DNA of 27,244 bases from Intoshia linei (Eukaryota > Orthonectida > Rhopaluridae), in assembly GCA_001642005.1 (NCBI GenBank), contig LWCA01000442.1, positions 1 through 27,244 of the forward strand. The letters are read 5' to 3'. Below the pieces are notes generated by a model that ran no database searches, was not told where the DNA came from, and saw nothing but the letters and a program-made list of their open reading frames with translations. The translations under genes and the position numbers were made by a program. Position 1 is the first letter of the stretch, and each line of letters starts with the position of its first letter. Positions 10,601-20,428 of the stretch are shown here, one piece after another.

Positions 10601-11419
10601 TAATTCTAGCTCATTTATTTTGGCCTTTACAAAATACATTTTGAGTGGACTATAAACTTTATCTATACTTTTTGGGGTTAATTATGAGAAATTAATATAT
10701 TAACCATTTCACTGTCTGTATTCAGAGCTAGCCAACTAGTCTCATTTTATAAAATTTTCTCATTGAGTAACACGAGAAAACTCATTTTCAATTTAAACAA
10801 TGCATGATATTTCAATACAAGATCATTTTATACTTAAGTGCATTTAATGCTATGACACTTTCAAAAGAAACAAGCTTATTATTTTTAATCTCAGGCTAAT
10901 ATAAATTTTAATTAATGTAATATTAATAATTATCAAATCAACAATGTTAAATTTATTTATTTATTTTGTTAACAAATTTTTAATTTTTAAATAGTCTTTT
11001 TTTGTTATCAAACACAATGCAAAGCATTTTTGCTTAATATGTGAAAAACATTTTTCTTTGAACAAATACAATGCAGAAAGGCATTTCTTAACAAAACATA
11101 AGCATGTTGTTTCGAAAAATCAGATATCTCAAAAAAATGCTTATGCAATGTAATAATGTGTATAATATCAAAAAATGTGATGAAATGTTCGGAAAGTTTA
11201 ATAACGCAATAAAAGAAACTCAAGGTGATAAAATTGCATATAAAATAGCAATGACTTTAGCCAAACACTGTAAGCCTTTACAGGATTGTCTGATTATGAG
11301 TTACACAAGAAGGGAGGGTTAAAAGGACAGAAGGGTAAAGGGATAATACTTATTTTACCCTAGTAGGCCTTTTAATGTGGTGGGGTAAGGGAGATACCTA
11401 AATAAATGAGCTAGAACTG
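10601..11419 (+). mobile_element. hAT transposon remnant with inverted ends
   Basis: TAATTCTAGCTCATTTATTT at the left is repeated inverted at the right, where the minus strand reads CAGTTCTAGCTCATTTATTT and so starts with the CAG typical of hAT ends. The flanking 8-mers do not match, so the target duplication has decayed or the end is off by a few bases. The element holds a broken BED-finger transposase at 11010-11322 and lies in intron 2 of the beclin model. Confidence 0.65.
11010..11322 (+). pseudogene. hAT transposase relic, GTF2IRD2/ZBED-like N-terminus
   Basis: The frame at 11010-11153 reads KHFCLICEKHFSLNKYNAER, then HFLTKHKH: a BED-type zinc finger with the CxxC and H-x4-H arrangement and the KxYNxxRHFxTKH string of GTF2IRD2/FAM200-type hAT proteins. 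It stops at 11151. A shifted frame downstream gives DKIAYKIAMTLAKHCKPLQD, the next conserved block ('A..I...IAK.GKPF.D'). So the N-terminus is present but frameshifted, and the catalytic RNase H-like region is missing. Confidence 0.75.
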
Positions 11420-11828
11420 AATTTAAAAAAAAATGGTCCACAGAACGTTGGAAACCATCAAAGTAATTACAACTATAACAACCAAGCCAACTATAATTTT
11501 AAATAACATAAAGTTGTCTTTATACTCATCTTAACATTTTATTATTAATTTTAATAATTTACATTTGATATGAGTAAATATTAACCGATTTCATTTTAAC
11601 ACGTTGTTTAAAATGAAAAAATAAAGTTATATGCAAAATGGATTTTTATAGTTTTAAAAAAAGTATCAAAACTGGTCACCCTATTGTACAAAAGTAGCTA
11701 GCTCTACCGAGTGTGGACCTTTGCAAATTTTAGTTTTTCAGATATTGAAACTTGTATTTTTACGATTAAATTTATAATTTTACTCTTTAAAATTGATAAT
11801 ACAAATCAATACAACGATAATCCTTTAC
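11420..11828. other. Intronic AT-rich DNA
   Basis: Within intron 2 of the beclin model. No coding frame was seen. TAGCTCTACCGAGTGTGG at about 11700-11717 resembles TAGCTCTGCCGAGGGCAC at 16850-16867 and the reverse complement of about 12886-12901, so a short dispersed repeat is present. Confidence 0.4.
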
Positions 11829-11830
11829 TA

Positions 11831-11984
11831 AAGTGGCCAGAAAAATATGTACTATCACTTTTAGTTTATTTGGAATAAATTTTAAGCCGAAAATTTTTAT
11901 TCGTCATCATTAATAAGTAGTTTTGGCTTTACATTTATTATCAAATTAACTAAAATTGATAATACGTATTTTTTCTGGCCACTT
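11831..11984. repeat. Palindromic 154 bp MITE with TA duplication
   Basis: AAGTGGCCAGAAAAATATGT at the left is matched inverted at the right (AAGTGGCCAGAAAAAATACG on the minus strand), and the arms stay similar for about 40 bp down to TTTTAGTT. Both ends abut TA (11829-11830 and 11985-11986), as expected of a Tc1/mariner-superfamily target duplication. It has no coding capacity. A second, right-truncated copy lies at 23204-23319. Confidence 0.85.
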
Positions 11985-12095
11985 TACCTTTACTTATATC
12001 AAATTAAATGTGTTACATTGTTGTATTACATATATTTAAATGTATTTGTAACGATTGGCAGATAAGAACTCTGATAAGTTCATCTTAAATATGAA

Positions 12096-12172
12096 GATGT
12101 CCAAATCTTGATTCGAACCTAACTACGCAGAATACAATAATATGACTATAACCACTCTGCCAGTTAGACATC
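12096..12172 (-). repeat. tRNA-like (SINE head or decayed tRNA) sequence
   Basis: On the minus strand GATGTCT and GGACATC form a 7 bp acceptor-type stem 77 bases apart. Between them lie an A-box-like TGGCAGAGTGG and a B-box-like GGTTCGAATC. The anticodon and T stems pair poorly, so no amino-acid identity can be given. A tRNA-derived SINE or a dead tRNA would both fit. Confidence 0.5.
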
Positions 12173-12289
12173 ACAAATGAGTTATATCTAAATTATATAT
12201 TCGAATCTCGGTTAGTATGATAGCGATATATCACTATAGTATTTAAATATTAATACAGTTTTTCGCAGGTATGTTGATATATATTTTTC

Positions 12290-12870
12290 AGTTTTCGAAC
12301 TTCAGACCAAAAAGTCCTTCAGGGCCAAAAACACAATTTACCCTTTTTTTAAAAGATAATGTCAGCCCAGAAATTTAATAAAACATAAATCCTGGGACGC
12401 GTTATAAATTCATTAAGATTTTCGTAAATCTCAGCCACAGAAACGCCCACCGTCATGGCAAAACCACAATTTACCATTTGTATTAAACATGAAGCATGCT
12501 AAAAGTTAGCTAATATTTTAGCTCGAAAATCTCTATAATAAAAAATCTTAATATTGATTGTACTTAACATAATTTGTTAATTTCTTCTATATTGAACATT
12601 TTTTTTAATTTGATATTTTGACATTCATCTTTGGAGAATTTATTGTAGTCCTAGAATTAAAAAAAAACAACTATTGATAACGCTATATATAGTTAACACA
12701 AAACATTTCAATTTGACAAAGTGACGCCTTCACAATCAAAAACGCACTTTAGTATTCATTTCTTTCGAAACTATTTTATAACAAAAAATTTGAAATAATT
12801 AACGGTCCTACAATTAAAAAAGAGATATTATTTGATACAAATTATTCAAATTGATCTCGATGCAATATTT
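12290..12870 (+). repeat. Degenerate repeat array of the TTTACCC family
   Basis: Related stretches recur at about 12318 (CTTCAGGGCCAAAAACAC, AATTTACCC, T run), 12449 (CACCGTCATGGCAAAACCAC, AATTTACC) and 12727 (CTTCACAATCAAAAACGC, ACTTTAGT). The spacing is about 131 and then 278 bases, which suggests a unit near 135-140 bp. Related pieces occur at 2671 and, inverted, at 5085-5735. No protein is encoded. It may be a satellite-like repeat or the interior of a larger element. Confidence 0.5.
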
Positions 12871-12936
12871 CAAAAATGTTTGCCTTCGGCAGAGCTGTTT
12901 TGTATGCAGTACATATTATGTTTTGTTAATGTATTT

Positions 12937-14507
12937 CACTCCGTCCACTTATTTTAAAGACAACATGATATTATGACAGATTCCTCATTAATAAAGAAAT
13001 ATTTTTGAAAATTGACATGCAGTATAAGCACGTCACAACGTTGCAACCATCTAAAATTATTTTTGAAAAAACCAAAATAAAAAAGTTAAAATCACAATAA
13101 ATAAGGTGTTTACAATTATAACAACACTAACTTTTATTATTATTACTACATAAATTACATAATGATTGTTTTCAAAAGCAATGATTATAGTCAATTCGCT
13201 ACTCTCCTACCTTCAATATTTCGATTGCACTATTTGAACTGAGTTTGGCGGTTTAATAAACGTTGCATTGAGTGAGTCAGTGATGGTTCGCCATGTACTT
13301 ATTATCACTATTTGTAGTTCACCTAGATTACTATATTATTTATTTTCAGCATAGAGTTGTCTGGCCATGATACCCTATACCTTTTAAATGGGGTTGATAT
13401 CTGGAGAGAGAGCAGGCCACTCCATAATTTCAGTAAAATGATTATTTAAAAATGTTTTTGTTAAGCGAGACGTGTGAAAACTGGCATTATCTTGTTGACA
13501 CACTAAATTTTTCTTCAATTCGTCGCTAGTAGGAAGAATATGGATGAGGTTTTTCTCTAAAATACTTTGGTATTTCATTGAATTTATATTACCGTTAACT
13601 TTGACAATACACTTAATACCTTCGCTGGAGAAAGCCCCACAAATCATAATACCTCCTCCACCAAACATTCCAGTCACTCTTTCAGGAATTTTATCACTCA
13701 AATCATGCCAATAATAATTGTAATAAACTGGTTCATTCAAATTAAATATTGTTTCGTCTGTCCAAATGATATATTTTGTATTTATTTTTTTCTTAAGATA
13801 AGCCTTTGCCCATTTTACTCTTGCGAACTTGTGCCTTGGAAGAATTTGAAGTTTTGGTTTAGATCCAACTAGAGTAATACTTGGGCTTGCTTTGGCCACA
13901 TTTTGAGCCGAAGATTTATACACTTTTAATCCTTTTAGGGTCACAATTGCAGCAACACCCCTTACTCCTTGTGCAGGATTAGATTTCATTTCATTTATGA
14001 TCGTCCTTTTTATTCTATCAGAGAGTCTAGACTTAGCACCAGATCTTTTTCTTTCATCGTTATATCCTTAGTATCACTTAATATGATCTAACAATATGGA
14101 ATGATCTATTTGTTGAAAAATTAAGGATTAAACGATCAGCTATTTTTTATAATACCTGCGCTTTTGATTATCACAGTATTTTGCTCCAATAATAAAAAAT
14201 TTTTCGTTTTCTGACAATTTAAGACCTTTAGGCATATTCTATCTTAATAAAAAATATAAAATTCATAATAATTGTATACATACTATGTAATTATAGTTTA
14301 ATTATGATTAGCGTTGTTATAATTGTGAACACGTTATTTAATGTGATTTTAACTATTTTATTAATAACTTTTTTAATTTTAGTTTTTTCAAAAATATTTT
14401 TTTACGATGACAATGCTTATATGGCATGTCAATTTTCAAAAAAATATATTGACGAATAAGGAAGCTGTCACAATATCATGTCGTCTTTAAAATTAGTGGA
14501 CGGAGTG
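12937..14507 (-). mobile_element. Tc1/mariner element with ~200 bp inverted repeats
   Basis: The ends CACTCCGTCCACT match in inverted orientation, and similarity continues for about 200 bp: left arm 12937-13134, right arm about 14307-14507, both ending near ACAATTATAACAAC. The right end abuts TA (14508-14509); the left flank is TT, so that copy of the TA duplication has mutated. The element of about 1.57 kb encloses a minus-strand DD34E-type transposase pseudogene and lies in intron 2 of the beclin model. Confidence 0.9.
13213..14235 (-). pseudogene. Tc1/mariner (DD34E-type) transposase, inactivated
   Basis: The minus-strand frame starts MPKGLKLSENEK (14235), a usual mariner N-terminus, and breaks at a stop and frameshifts before 13989. 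From 13989 a 201-codon block is open. It carries the first catalytic Asp in IIWTDETIFNL, the second in CQQDNASFHTS, and the third-residue block in WPALSPDINPI. The codon after NPI, 34 residues past the second Asp and where the catalytic Glu belongs, is TAA (13384-13386). Past it GIMARQLYAENK and, in another frame, a C-terminal tail to 13213 are still recognisable. It cannot make active transposase. GAA to TAA is a one-base change, so this is simple decay. Confidence 0.88.
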
Positions 14508-14509
14508 TA

Positions 14510-14994
14510 CATAACAGTCAAAGTAGCGATATAAACTTATATTTTTAATTTATAGAAATCGGGTCATTTGTTTGATTCTCTATATTCAAAAACTGAAAAT
14601 TCTAATAATGATTTAAAGAACAAGTAATTAATAATTTGAAATGATATTTTAAAAATTGAAATGTATAGTTAAGCGTGGGTGTTGAGACCATTAAATATAA
14701 ACCATGAAAACTTACCACAATGTTGTTTCTGCAAAAAATAAATTTAATTTAAATTTTTCTACACTATTTTCAAAAGAATATTTAAAATTATGAACGCAAC
14801 TCGGATAAGAATCATTAGATATTTTTAATTGCGACATACTGCTTCTCTTTTAAAAATACACACATTGATTACTAATCGCGCATTTAATTCTAAAAATTTA
14901 CAAAAATGTGACACCCTAATGAGCATGTAGTTAGAATTTATAATCTACTTTGTTTATTTTATTATTTCATATTCACTATATTAGAAAAATGCAG
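14510..14994. other. Intronic AT-rich DNA before beclin exon 3
   Basis: No coding frame or repeat was recognised. It ends in the acceptor region of exon 3. A second possible acceptor, ttag at 14984, is ten bases upstream of the one chosen. Confidence 0.4.
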
Positions 14995-15060
14995 TGCATT
15001 GAATTTTATTTGGGACCGAATGAATTTAAATATGATGGTTCAATTTATGACAAATTTAAG
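14995..15060 (+). CDS. BECN1: Beclin 1 (Atg6), probable exon 3
   Basis: Between atgcag (14994) and gtaaac (15061) lies a 66-base frame, CIEFYLGPNEFKYDG then SIYDKFK, phase 0 at both ends, which fits exons 2 and 4. EFYLG and the trailing KFK could correspond to the F-x-L-I-G and RLK segments around the BH3 region of vertebrate Beclin 1, but the likeness is faint. It may be an unrelated open stretch, or the upstream acceptor may be used. Confidence 0.45.
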
Positions 15061-16872
15061 GTAAACTTTTATCATGATTGCTAGATTAATATTTAGCTGT
15101 AAGTGTATTACTTTCTTTTAATATTTTTGATATTAATATTATTATTATAATATTATTAATATTTATTATTTTAATATTAATACTGAAGATTTAAAATGCT
15201 CCCGAGAAAATTTGAACCGATTTAAAGAATGTGATAATTGTTAGTTTTAAAAATATAATAGAAATAGTACTAGAAACCTGAATGATCAATCCATTGGTTA
15301 CTGATATAACTCCACTGTCATGAAATATCAAGCAGAATTTTTCCAATTCAAAAATGAAACATTTTTTGTATTTTTCAAAGAAGGTGAATACATAAAAATG
15401 TTCGTGCCCTTGTACAATATAGAAAATGTCGAGAAATCGTTATTTTTAACCTTCTCTTTAACTCTTCATATCCTATAGATTCTACTTTTAGTTTAACTGT
15501 AAATATAATCACTATCAATAGAATCTTTGACTTTTTCACTTCATTAACTCATGTGATAGATAGGGATAATAAACTGTTTTATTTCATATACAGTCAAACC
15601 TATCAATACCACCATTTTAGTTTTTCGATATTTATGGCGGTCTTGAGACTATAAAGTTGTGGCGATTAGATCATGGATACGCTTAATATGTATTAATAAG
15701 CATTCATATAGTAAAATAAAGTTCCGGTCCAACAAACGTGTTTTTGTGTGTAGTTGTAAATTTAATTGGGGTTTGGTAAGTTATAATTAAAATTATATTA
15801 ATAATTTCGATAACAGTTTATATTACAATATTTATAATATTAAATTAAGGAGTTAACTCATTTAATCAAATTTCTTTTTTAAGTATTTTAAAATTGTTGC
15901 GGTATTGAGATATCTAAATCTCTATATCTAAAGTTATTATAAATTTAGCAAATTTCTTTGAATATGGATATTATTAACAAAGAAACTGAAATAACTAGCC
16001 CAATATGTATTGTAATTATTTTTTTATAATAATGTTAATTTATCTACAATTCACTATAGTATTTAAATGTGTTTAGTGTATTTTTAAATAAACTCAACAG
16101 TTTTTGAAGAAAAATAATGTAAAAATAAAATGACCATTAAAATAATATTTCGTACATATAATATATACAATAGGGCAGCCCTGTCAAATCAATCCGTGTC
16201 GGGCCGCACCATAAAAATTTTCCTGGCATCACCTTTGGATTCCCTGTAAATGTCAATCAATTATCAATATTTATTTGAAATGACGTTTAATTTACATGGG
16301 CTAAACAGAAATAGTGGACTTTTTAAATATAATCATATGTGTTATATGTAGGCGATTTTATTTCAATCCATAAAAACAAAAAAATTTAACTTACAAATCA
16401 AATTTATTTAACTTTATTAATTTTTGGAAAAAAAATTCACGTGGTGTTGTTTTTTTTGTTAAATTTTTTTCTAAGCAGGGATGAAATCTCTTATTCGCCA
16501 TAATAATATATAAATTTTAAAACATAATTGTATTGCCATTATTAGATAGTTGTTGTAGAATAAATACTATCAAATTCAGGGTTTCATAACCTTTTTTAAT
16601 TTTAGTACCCGTTAGTCATATCCACTATTTCTAATATACCTGTAAAAAATAGAAAAGTGGTTTCCTAGATGCAAAAGGTTTCTGATCCCTAATTTAAGTC
16701 TTAATAAAGATGTATAAAAAGAGTATTATTTGTTATAGTACAAAATCAAATATTTTTTAATATTATCTTTTAAAAAGTTTCTTTGTTTTTAATTATTTTT
16801 AATTGTATCATCAAGGTGACTGTTATGTAATACGTATAAACAGCACCTAGCTCTGCCGAGGGCACATTTTTT
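15061..16872. other. Beclin intron 3, left part
   Basis: About 1.8 kb without a sure gene. A run of AT repeats lies at about 15126-15181. TA plus CAGTCAAACC at 15589-15600 and CAGCCCTGTCAAATCAATCC at 16176 look like single transposon ends (pogo/Tigger-like and hAT-like), but no partner end was found. A 52-codon open frame at 15320-15478 is listed separately. Confidence 0.4.
15320..15478 (+). CDS. Unrecognised 52-codon open frame
   Basis: The frame starts MKYQAEFFQFKNETFF, runs through VFFKEGEYIKMFVPLYNIEN and ends at TAG 15476-15478. The amino-acid mix is balanced and less AT-driven than its surroundings, so it could be a fragment of a former gene. No motif, splice partner or family is recognised, and chance is a real alternative. 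Confidence 0.2.
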   Translation: MKYQAEFFQFKNETFFVFFKEGEYIKMFVPLYNIENVEKSLFLTFSLTLHIL

Positions 16873-17470
16873 TAATTTATTAGAGCTATTTTCAGTTTTT
16901 TAATTACATTAATAAAATAATTACTTAAAAATTAATTTTTTTTCTAAATGAGTGAAATTACATAATTTATATTTTTATTATCAACAAAAAGATTAGATAT
17001 AAGACATACTTTCATCTTATTACTTATTAAGTTAAGTTAATAATGAACGTTTATTGAGTTTAAACTTTTTTAAGGTATAAAAATTATGTATTTTAATATA
17101 TAAATTATGATAGAATTTTTAACAGATACTAACGATGTCTAAAAGAAGACGATAAAATGACGATTACGCAGATTACGATTTGGTTTTACCTGTCGTAAAG
17201 ATGCAGATGAAACCGAAAAACCTCAGTGCATTTACTTTTCTACGTTTTATGCAATAATAACATGAACCCAAGCCGCCTACGTAATCATAAGAATGTAAAA
17301 CACTCAAAAATCATTGACAGTGTTGAACTTATCGCTCGAAAAAGAAGACGTTTGGATATAGGTGGAACAGTTGATAAATTTATCATTTCTTCTCAATGTA
17401 ACAAAATTTTAGATGAATAATATCATGTTGCTTATATGATTTCTAAACAAAAAAAGACTCATACCATCGT
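16873..17470 (+). mobile_element. BED-finger hAT relic, copy A (5' part)
   Basis: This copy shares its 5' non-coding region (AGAGCTATTTTCAG onward) and its N-terminal coding region with an inverted copy at 22010-22537. The start ATG (17135) reads MSKRRR, stop, NDDY. A frameshift then moves the finger to another frame: ETEKPQCIYCS, RLRNHKNVKHS, a BED-type CxxC...H-x4-H zinc finger of the ZBED5/FAM200 kind. At 17418-17468 YHVAYMISKQKKTHTI is the next conserved hAT block. The catalytic region is absent, so this is a 5' fragment. Confidence 0.72.
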
Positions 17471-17913
17471 ATAATTTACTTCCTCTTGATTTTTATTTTT
17501 GATAAATGACCATAAGACTTACCATAATTAGCATCTTGCTCATTTCAAAATATGACTTGGGCAACACTGGTATATACAATAAATCATTTAATGTTGATTA
17601 CTTCAAATTTGCTATTAGATAGGAATGCAATTGTCTATGTGAAAAGCAAACTACTGTATTTTTAAGCATATTTCTACTGCTGCTTCAGTAATTGTCAATT
17701 TTATGACTATATTTCATAAAACTTTATGAATTGGAAAATTAATCTCTTCACTTTTCATATCTATCATTTTCAAGTTATTTCAGTTACATTATTTTTGAAG
17801 AGATTCACTTTATTGTCGGGTAAAATGGCAGATTCCCATAAAAAAACAAATTTCAGTTTTATGTACTTTTTTTATCATACTCAAAAAGTGAAGAAAGTAA
17901 AATGAAAACTTAC
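17471..17913. other. Intronic non-coding DNA
   Basis: No gene is seen. GGGCAACACTGG at 17560-17571 would read CCAGTGTTGCCC on the minus strand, a hAT-like end that might close the copy A element, but it does not match the end seen for copy B. Confidence 0.35.
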
Positions 17914-18022
17914 ATAGACTATTTCCGAGAGTACTGGAATTAACAATGCCCCATCTATGGCTCCAAATATTTCTTATATTGTCAATGATATCTTTATTTA
18001 CTACACCCGATAAATCTATCAT
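17914..18022 (-). CDS. Candidate small first exon, unrecognised
   Basis: The minus strand opens at ATG 18022 (MIDLSGVVNKDIIDNI, then WSHRWGIVNSSTLG) and meets a consensus donor, gtaagt (17913-17908), after 36 codons plus one base. An in-frame stop directly precedes the ATG. Without splicing the frame runs on to 17810 as a hydrophobic, less convincing tail. The composition looks protein-like, but I recognise no family and could not identify the next exon. It could be a nested antisense gene in the beclin intron, part of a transposon, or chance. Confidence 0.25.
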
Positions 18023-18057
18023 TCAATTATTTAACATTATTTTAAAACAATTAATCA

Positions 18058-18083
18058 AATTTAATTTAATTTAATTTAATTTA
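18058..18083. repeat. (TTTAA)n microsatellite
   Basis: Five tandem TTTAA units next to the low-coordinate edge of the hAT relic. Confidence 0.75.
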
Positions 18084-18099
18084 TCAATTGATAGGTATG

Positions 18100-19607
18100 A
18101 TGTTTGTATTCATGGCATTCATGTATTTTTTTAAAAATTGAGATTGATTATCATTATTTAAAATATCGTGATTTATTTGGGGATCACGGAATTGTTTTTT
18201 TATCACTAAAATTGTCGTCAATATTCAATCTTTTAAGTTCTATTTCTATATTTGATCTTATTATTTTTTTAGGCAATAATGGAAAAATAGTGTCCCTCAT
18301 ATTTCTAAAATCATTTAGATATGATATAATAGAATTTTTTTATACTAAGTGATGTATATCGTTTAAAAATAGTCATAAAATTTTAATGAAATAGATGTAT
18401 TAATTGATTTAAGTTTTTTAAGTAGAAATTGCATAGATGATTCTGCATCAAAAACATTAGTATTTTTAGAGCATATATTTTTTGTAACAACTTCTATACG
18501 ACTTAAAACATCTATAAGATGTTGTAAAGTAGTTAATTGTATACGTTAATTCAATTACTCTGAGAGCTCTATGTATACAATTATTTAGTGTATAAACCGT
18601 GTTATCATAGGTAATAGACTATTCCATCTAATTTTAATGTCGATTAATAGATTTATTTCTTTACCAAATTCGCCATAAATGCAAATCTTGCAATTTTTGT
18701 TTTTAATCGAGGATTTTCTAAAAATTTTACTAATTGGTCTTACTTTATCTATATTTTTATAGTTTTCGTTTAATTCAAGATTAGTTATGTTTTCAATATA
18801 TTCGAAAGCGTCAAATTCTTCCACATCGATGTCTTCACTTTCAGCATCTGAATCCGAAAGATTATCATGATTTGAGGTGTATAGTGTATCACTTATCGCT
18901 AAATGGATTGTGTGAGCTATACAGATTTTGTGGTTTATTATCTTTTTGAAATTTAACCATAACTGACGCTTCATCTGTTGTACATCCAACTATGTGTTTA
19001 GATAAATATTGAATTCTTTTAATTTTTTGGAAAGTATTTTAATCAGTTTAGCACTACAAATTGATCCATTTAATTTCATAAGACCCAATGACCAATATTT
19101 TGCTTTCTTATGAACATTAATGTTTACATTCATTACATGGTTATTGTATGTATCATTTTTTTTAATGGAAGTGTACTCATCTAGGACTAGGGAATACCTA
19201 GTGCCCAATTCAATTTGTTCTTTAAAATATTTTTGTTGTTTTTTTGTCAGCAGCAAATCTCAGAATAATATTTTTTACGGAAGAAAGACTCTTTGGTGGT
19301 AAATTATCATAATTATATTTTTTATAAGATTCCTGAATGAATAAACTTTTGGCTATAACATTAAACCTTAATCCATTTTTAAAAGCTAGTCACGCAACAT
19401 CTTCATCTTTAGATCTTTTTGCTAAATAATTATATACGATTGGTTGATTTGAATTTTTATTGTCACGAGTGATATTATGTACAACCTTTAAATGGTATGA
19501 TAAAGATGAGATAGAACCACCACCACATTTAATTTTTTTGGAACACGCAGTACATGTGGCTTCACCATTGATTTCTTTTAAGAAATATAGAATTAAATTA
19601 ACCGGTT
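18100..19607 (-). mobile_element. hAT transposon relic, TAGTGTTG type
   Basis: The 5' end on the minus strand is CTAGTGTTGATAACCGG (about 19612-19596), much like CTAGTGTTGTCAATCG before the relic at 26190-27103. Coding blocks follow in order, broken by stops and frameshifts: a BED finger (ATCTACS-like CTACSKK, then SSLYHLKVVHN, about 19565-19490), SLVLDEYTSIKK with a conserved Asp (19256-18990), a 'TTDEASVMVKF'-like catalytic block near 18970, and VRPISKIFRKSSIKNKNC with IKIRWNSLLPMITRFI (18989-18585). The C-terminal dimerisation motif is absent and no low-coordinate inverted end was found, so the 3' end is lost. Confidence 0.75.
18585..19256 (-). pseudogene. hAT transposase core (RNase H-like region), broken
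   Basis: Two open blocks, 19256-18990 and 18989-18585, in different frames cover the middle of a hAT transposase. The first has RYSLVLDEYTS, the second the acidic insert and the KIRWNSLLPM string where hATs have 'K.RWNS...M'. The shift and the stop between them inactivate it. It sits inside the mobile element above, in beclin intron 3. Confidence 0.75.
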
Positions 19608-19657
19608 ATCAACACTAGCACTAATACGAAATATAAAAAAGTTTAAAAACGATATGT

Positions 19658-19690
19658 AACGATCCGAAGTTTGTGTTCGGTCGGATCGTT
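19658..19690. repeat. 10 bp perfect inverted repeat (hairpin)
   Basis: AACGATCCGA (19658-19667) and TCGGATCGTT (19681-19690) pair perfectly around a 13-base loop, in much more GC-rich sequence than the surroundings. It lies about 95 bases before beclin exon 4. Its role is unknown; it may be a solo transposon end. Confidence 0.6.
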
Positions 19691-19783
19691 TTGCAGAACT
19701 ATAACATAGACAACTTTAACAACGTCTGGTTTATGTTATAAGAATATAATTAATAATTACTTTAAATGATTTATATCTTTTAG

Positions 19784-19857
19784 AACTGCATTGAAAATGT
19801 ATGCTCACTACTTGAAGGTGAAATAAAAGCTGCAAAAAACCAAAACAACATATACAA
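19784..19857 (+). CDS. BECN1: Beclin 1 (Atg6), exon 4
   Basis: Acceptor tatcttttag at 19783 and donor gtaata at 19858 bound NCIENVCSLLEGEIKAA then KNQNNIY plus two bases (phase 0 in, phase 2 out). This fits the Beclin segment that runs from the second CxxC ('LCEECTD.LL..L') into the coiled coil. The first Cys is kept, but the residue three places on is Asn, so the second CxxC is broken. The two leftover bases AA plus the first A of exon 5 make Lys, giving NNIYKSYIDHLTALQ across the junction. Confidence 0.72.
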
Positions 19858-20355
19858 GTAATAGATATTAGGATTGTAGCTAAAATTTTTATATAAAAAA
19901 TACACCCACTCACTCTATTAATAATTTTAATTTTTATTAATTTTCATCTAATATTGGCTTACCAATAATTCAAATAAAGTTGGTTATGCAGTCCCAAACC
20001 ATAATTTCAGGGGGTCTCGCCAAAATGTTAGTAACATTTGCGCCTCTGTTTAATTACATGTATAATAGTATAATTCAATATAATAATTTAATTAAATTGG
20101 ATAATGCTTATGATTTTAAAAACTATCCCAGAATTTATGTTTTATAAAATTTTAGTACGTTTCATTTTTAAGACAAAGAGTAATTTATGGTTTTGACCAT
20201 TAAGGTATGTTTTTCTGAGGCTGAGATTTCCAACAATTTTTATATCACTTATCTACTACATATTATTATTAACAGTCCATTAAACAGTGTTAAACATCTT
20301 ATTTTACGATGGATGTATGATTTCACATTACATTATTATAACACATTCATTTTAG

Positions 20356-20428
20356 ATCATATATTGACCATTTAACTGCTTTGCAAAATGAAAAAAGCTT
20401 GGATCAATTGGAAATCGAATATGATGAG
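20356..20428 (+). CDS. BECN1: Beclin 1 (Atg6), exon 5 (coiled coil)
   Basis: Acceptor ttcattttag and donor gtgaat bound SYIDHLTALQNEKSLDQL then EIEYDE (phase 2 in, phase 0 out). 'Y...L..L......L..E' matches the start of the Beclin coiled coil ('ECQNYKRCLEIL' in human). Heptad-spaced Leu and Ile are visible. In Beclins this helix pairs with itself or with Atg14 or UVRAG. Confidence 0.75.

Noticed and set aside
16176-16215. hAT-like end CAGCCCTGTCAAATCAATCC
   Set aside because: It looks like a terminal repeat followed by GGGCCGCACC, but no inverted partner or target duplication was found, so it is only noted within the intron entry.
16577-16689. CAGGGTTTCATAACC facing TAGGGATCAGAAACC as a 113 bp element
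   Set aside because: The two ends are only loosely similar and the flanking 8-mers do not match.
19731-19913. Minus-strand frame opposite beclin exon 4
   Set aside because: It is antisense to an exon that has matching splice sites and Beclin similarity, and shows no motif of its own.
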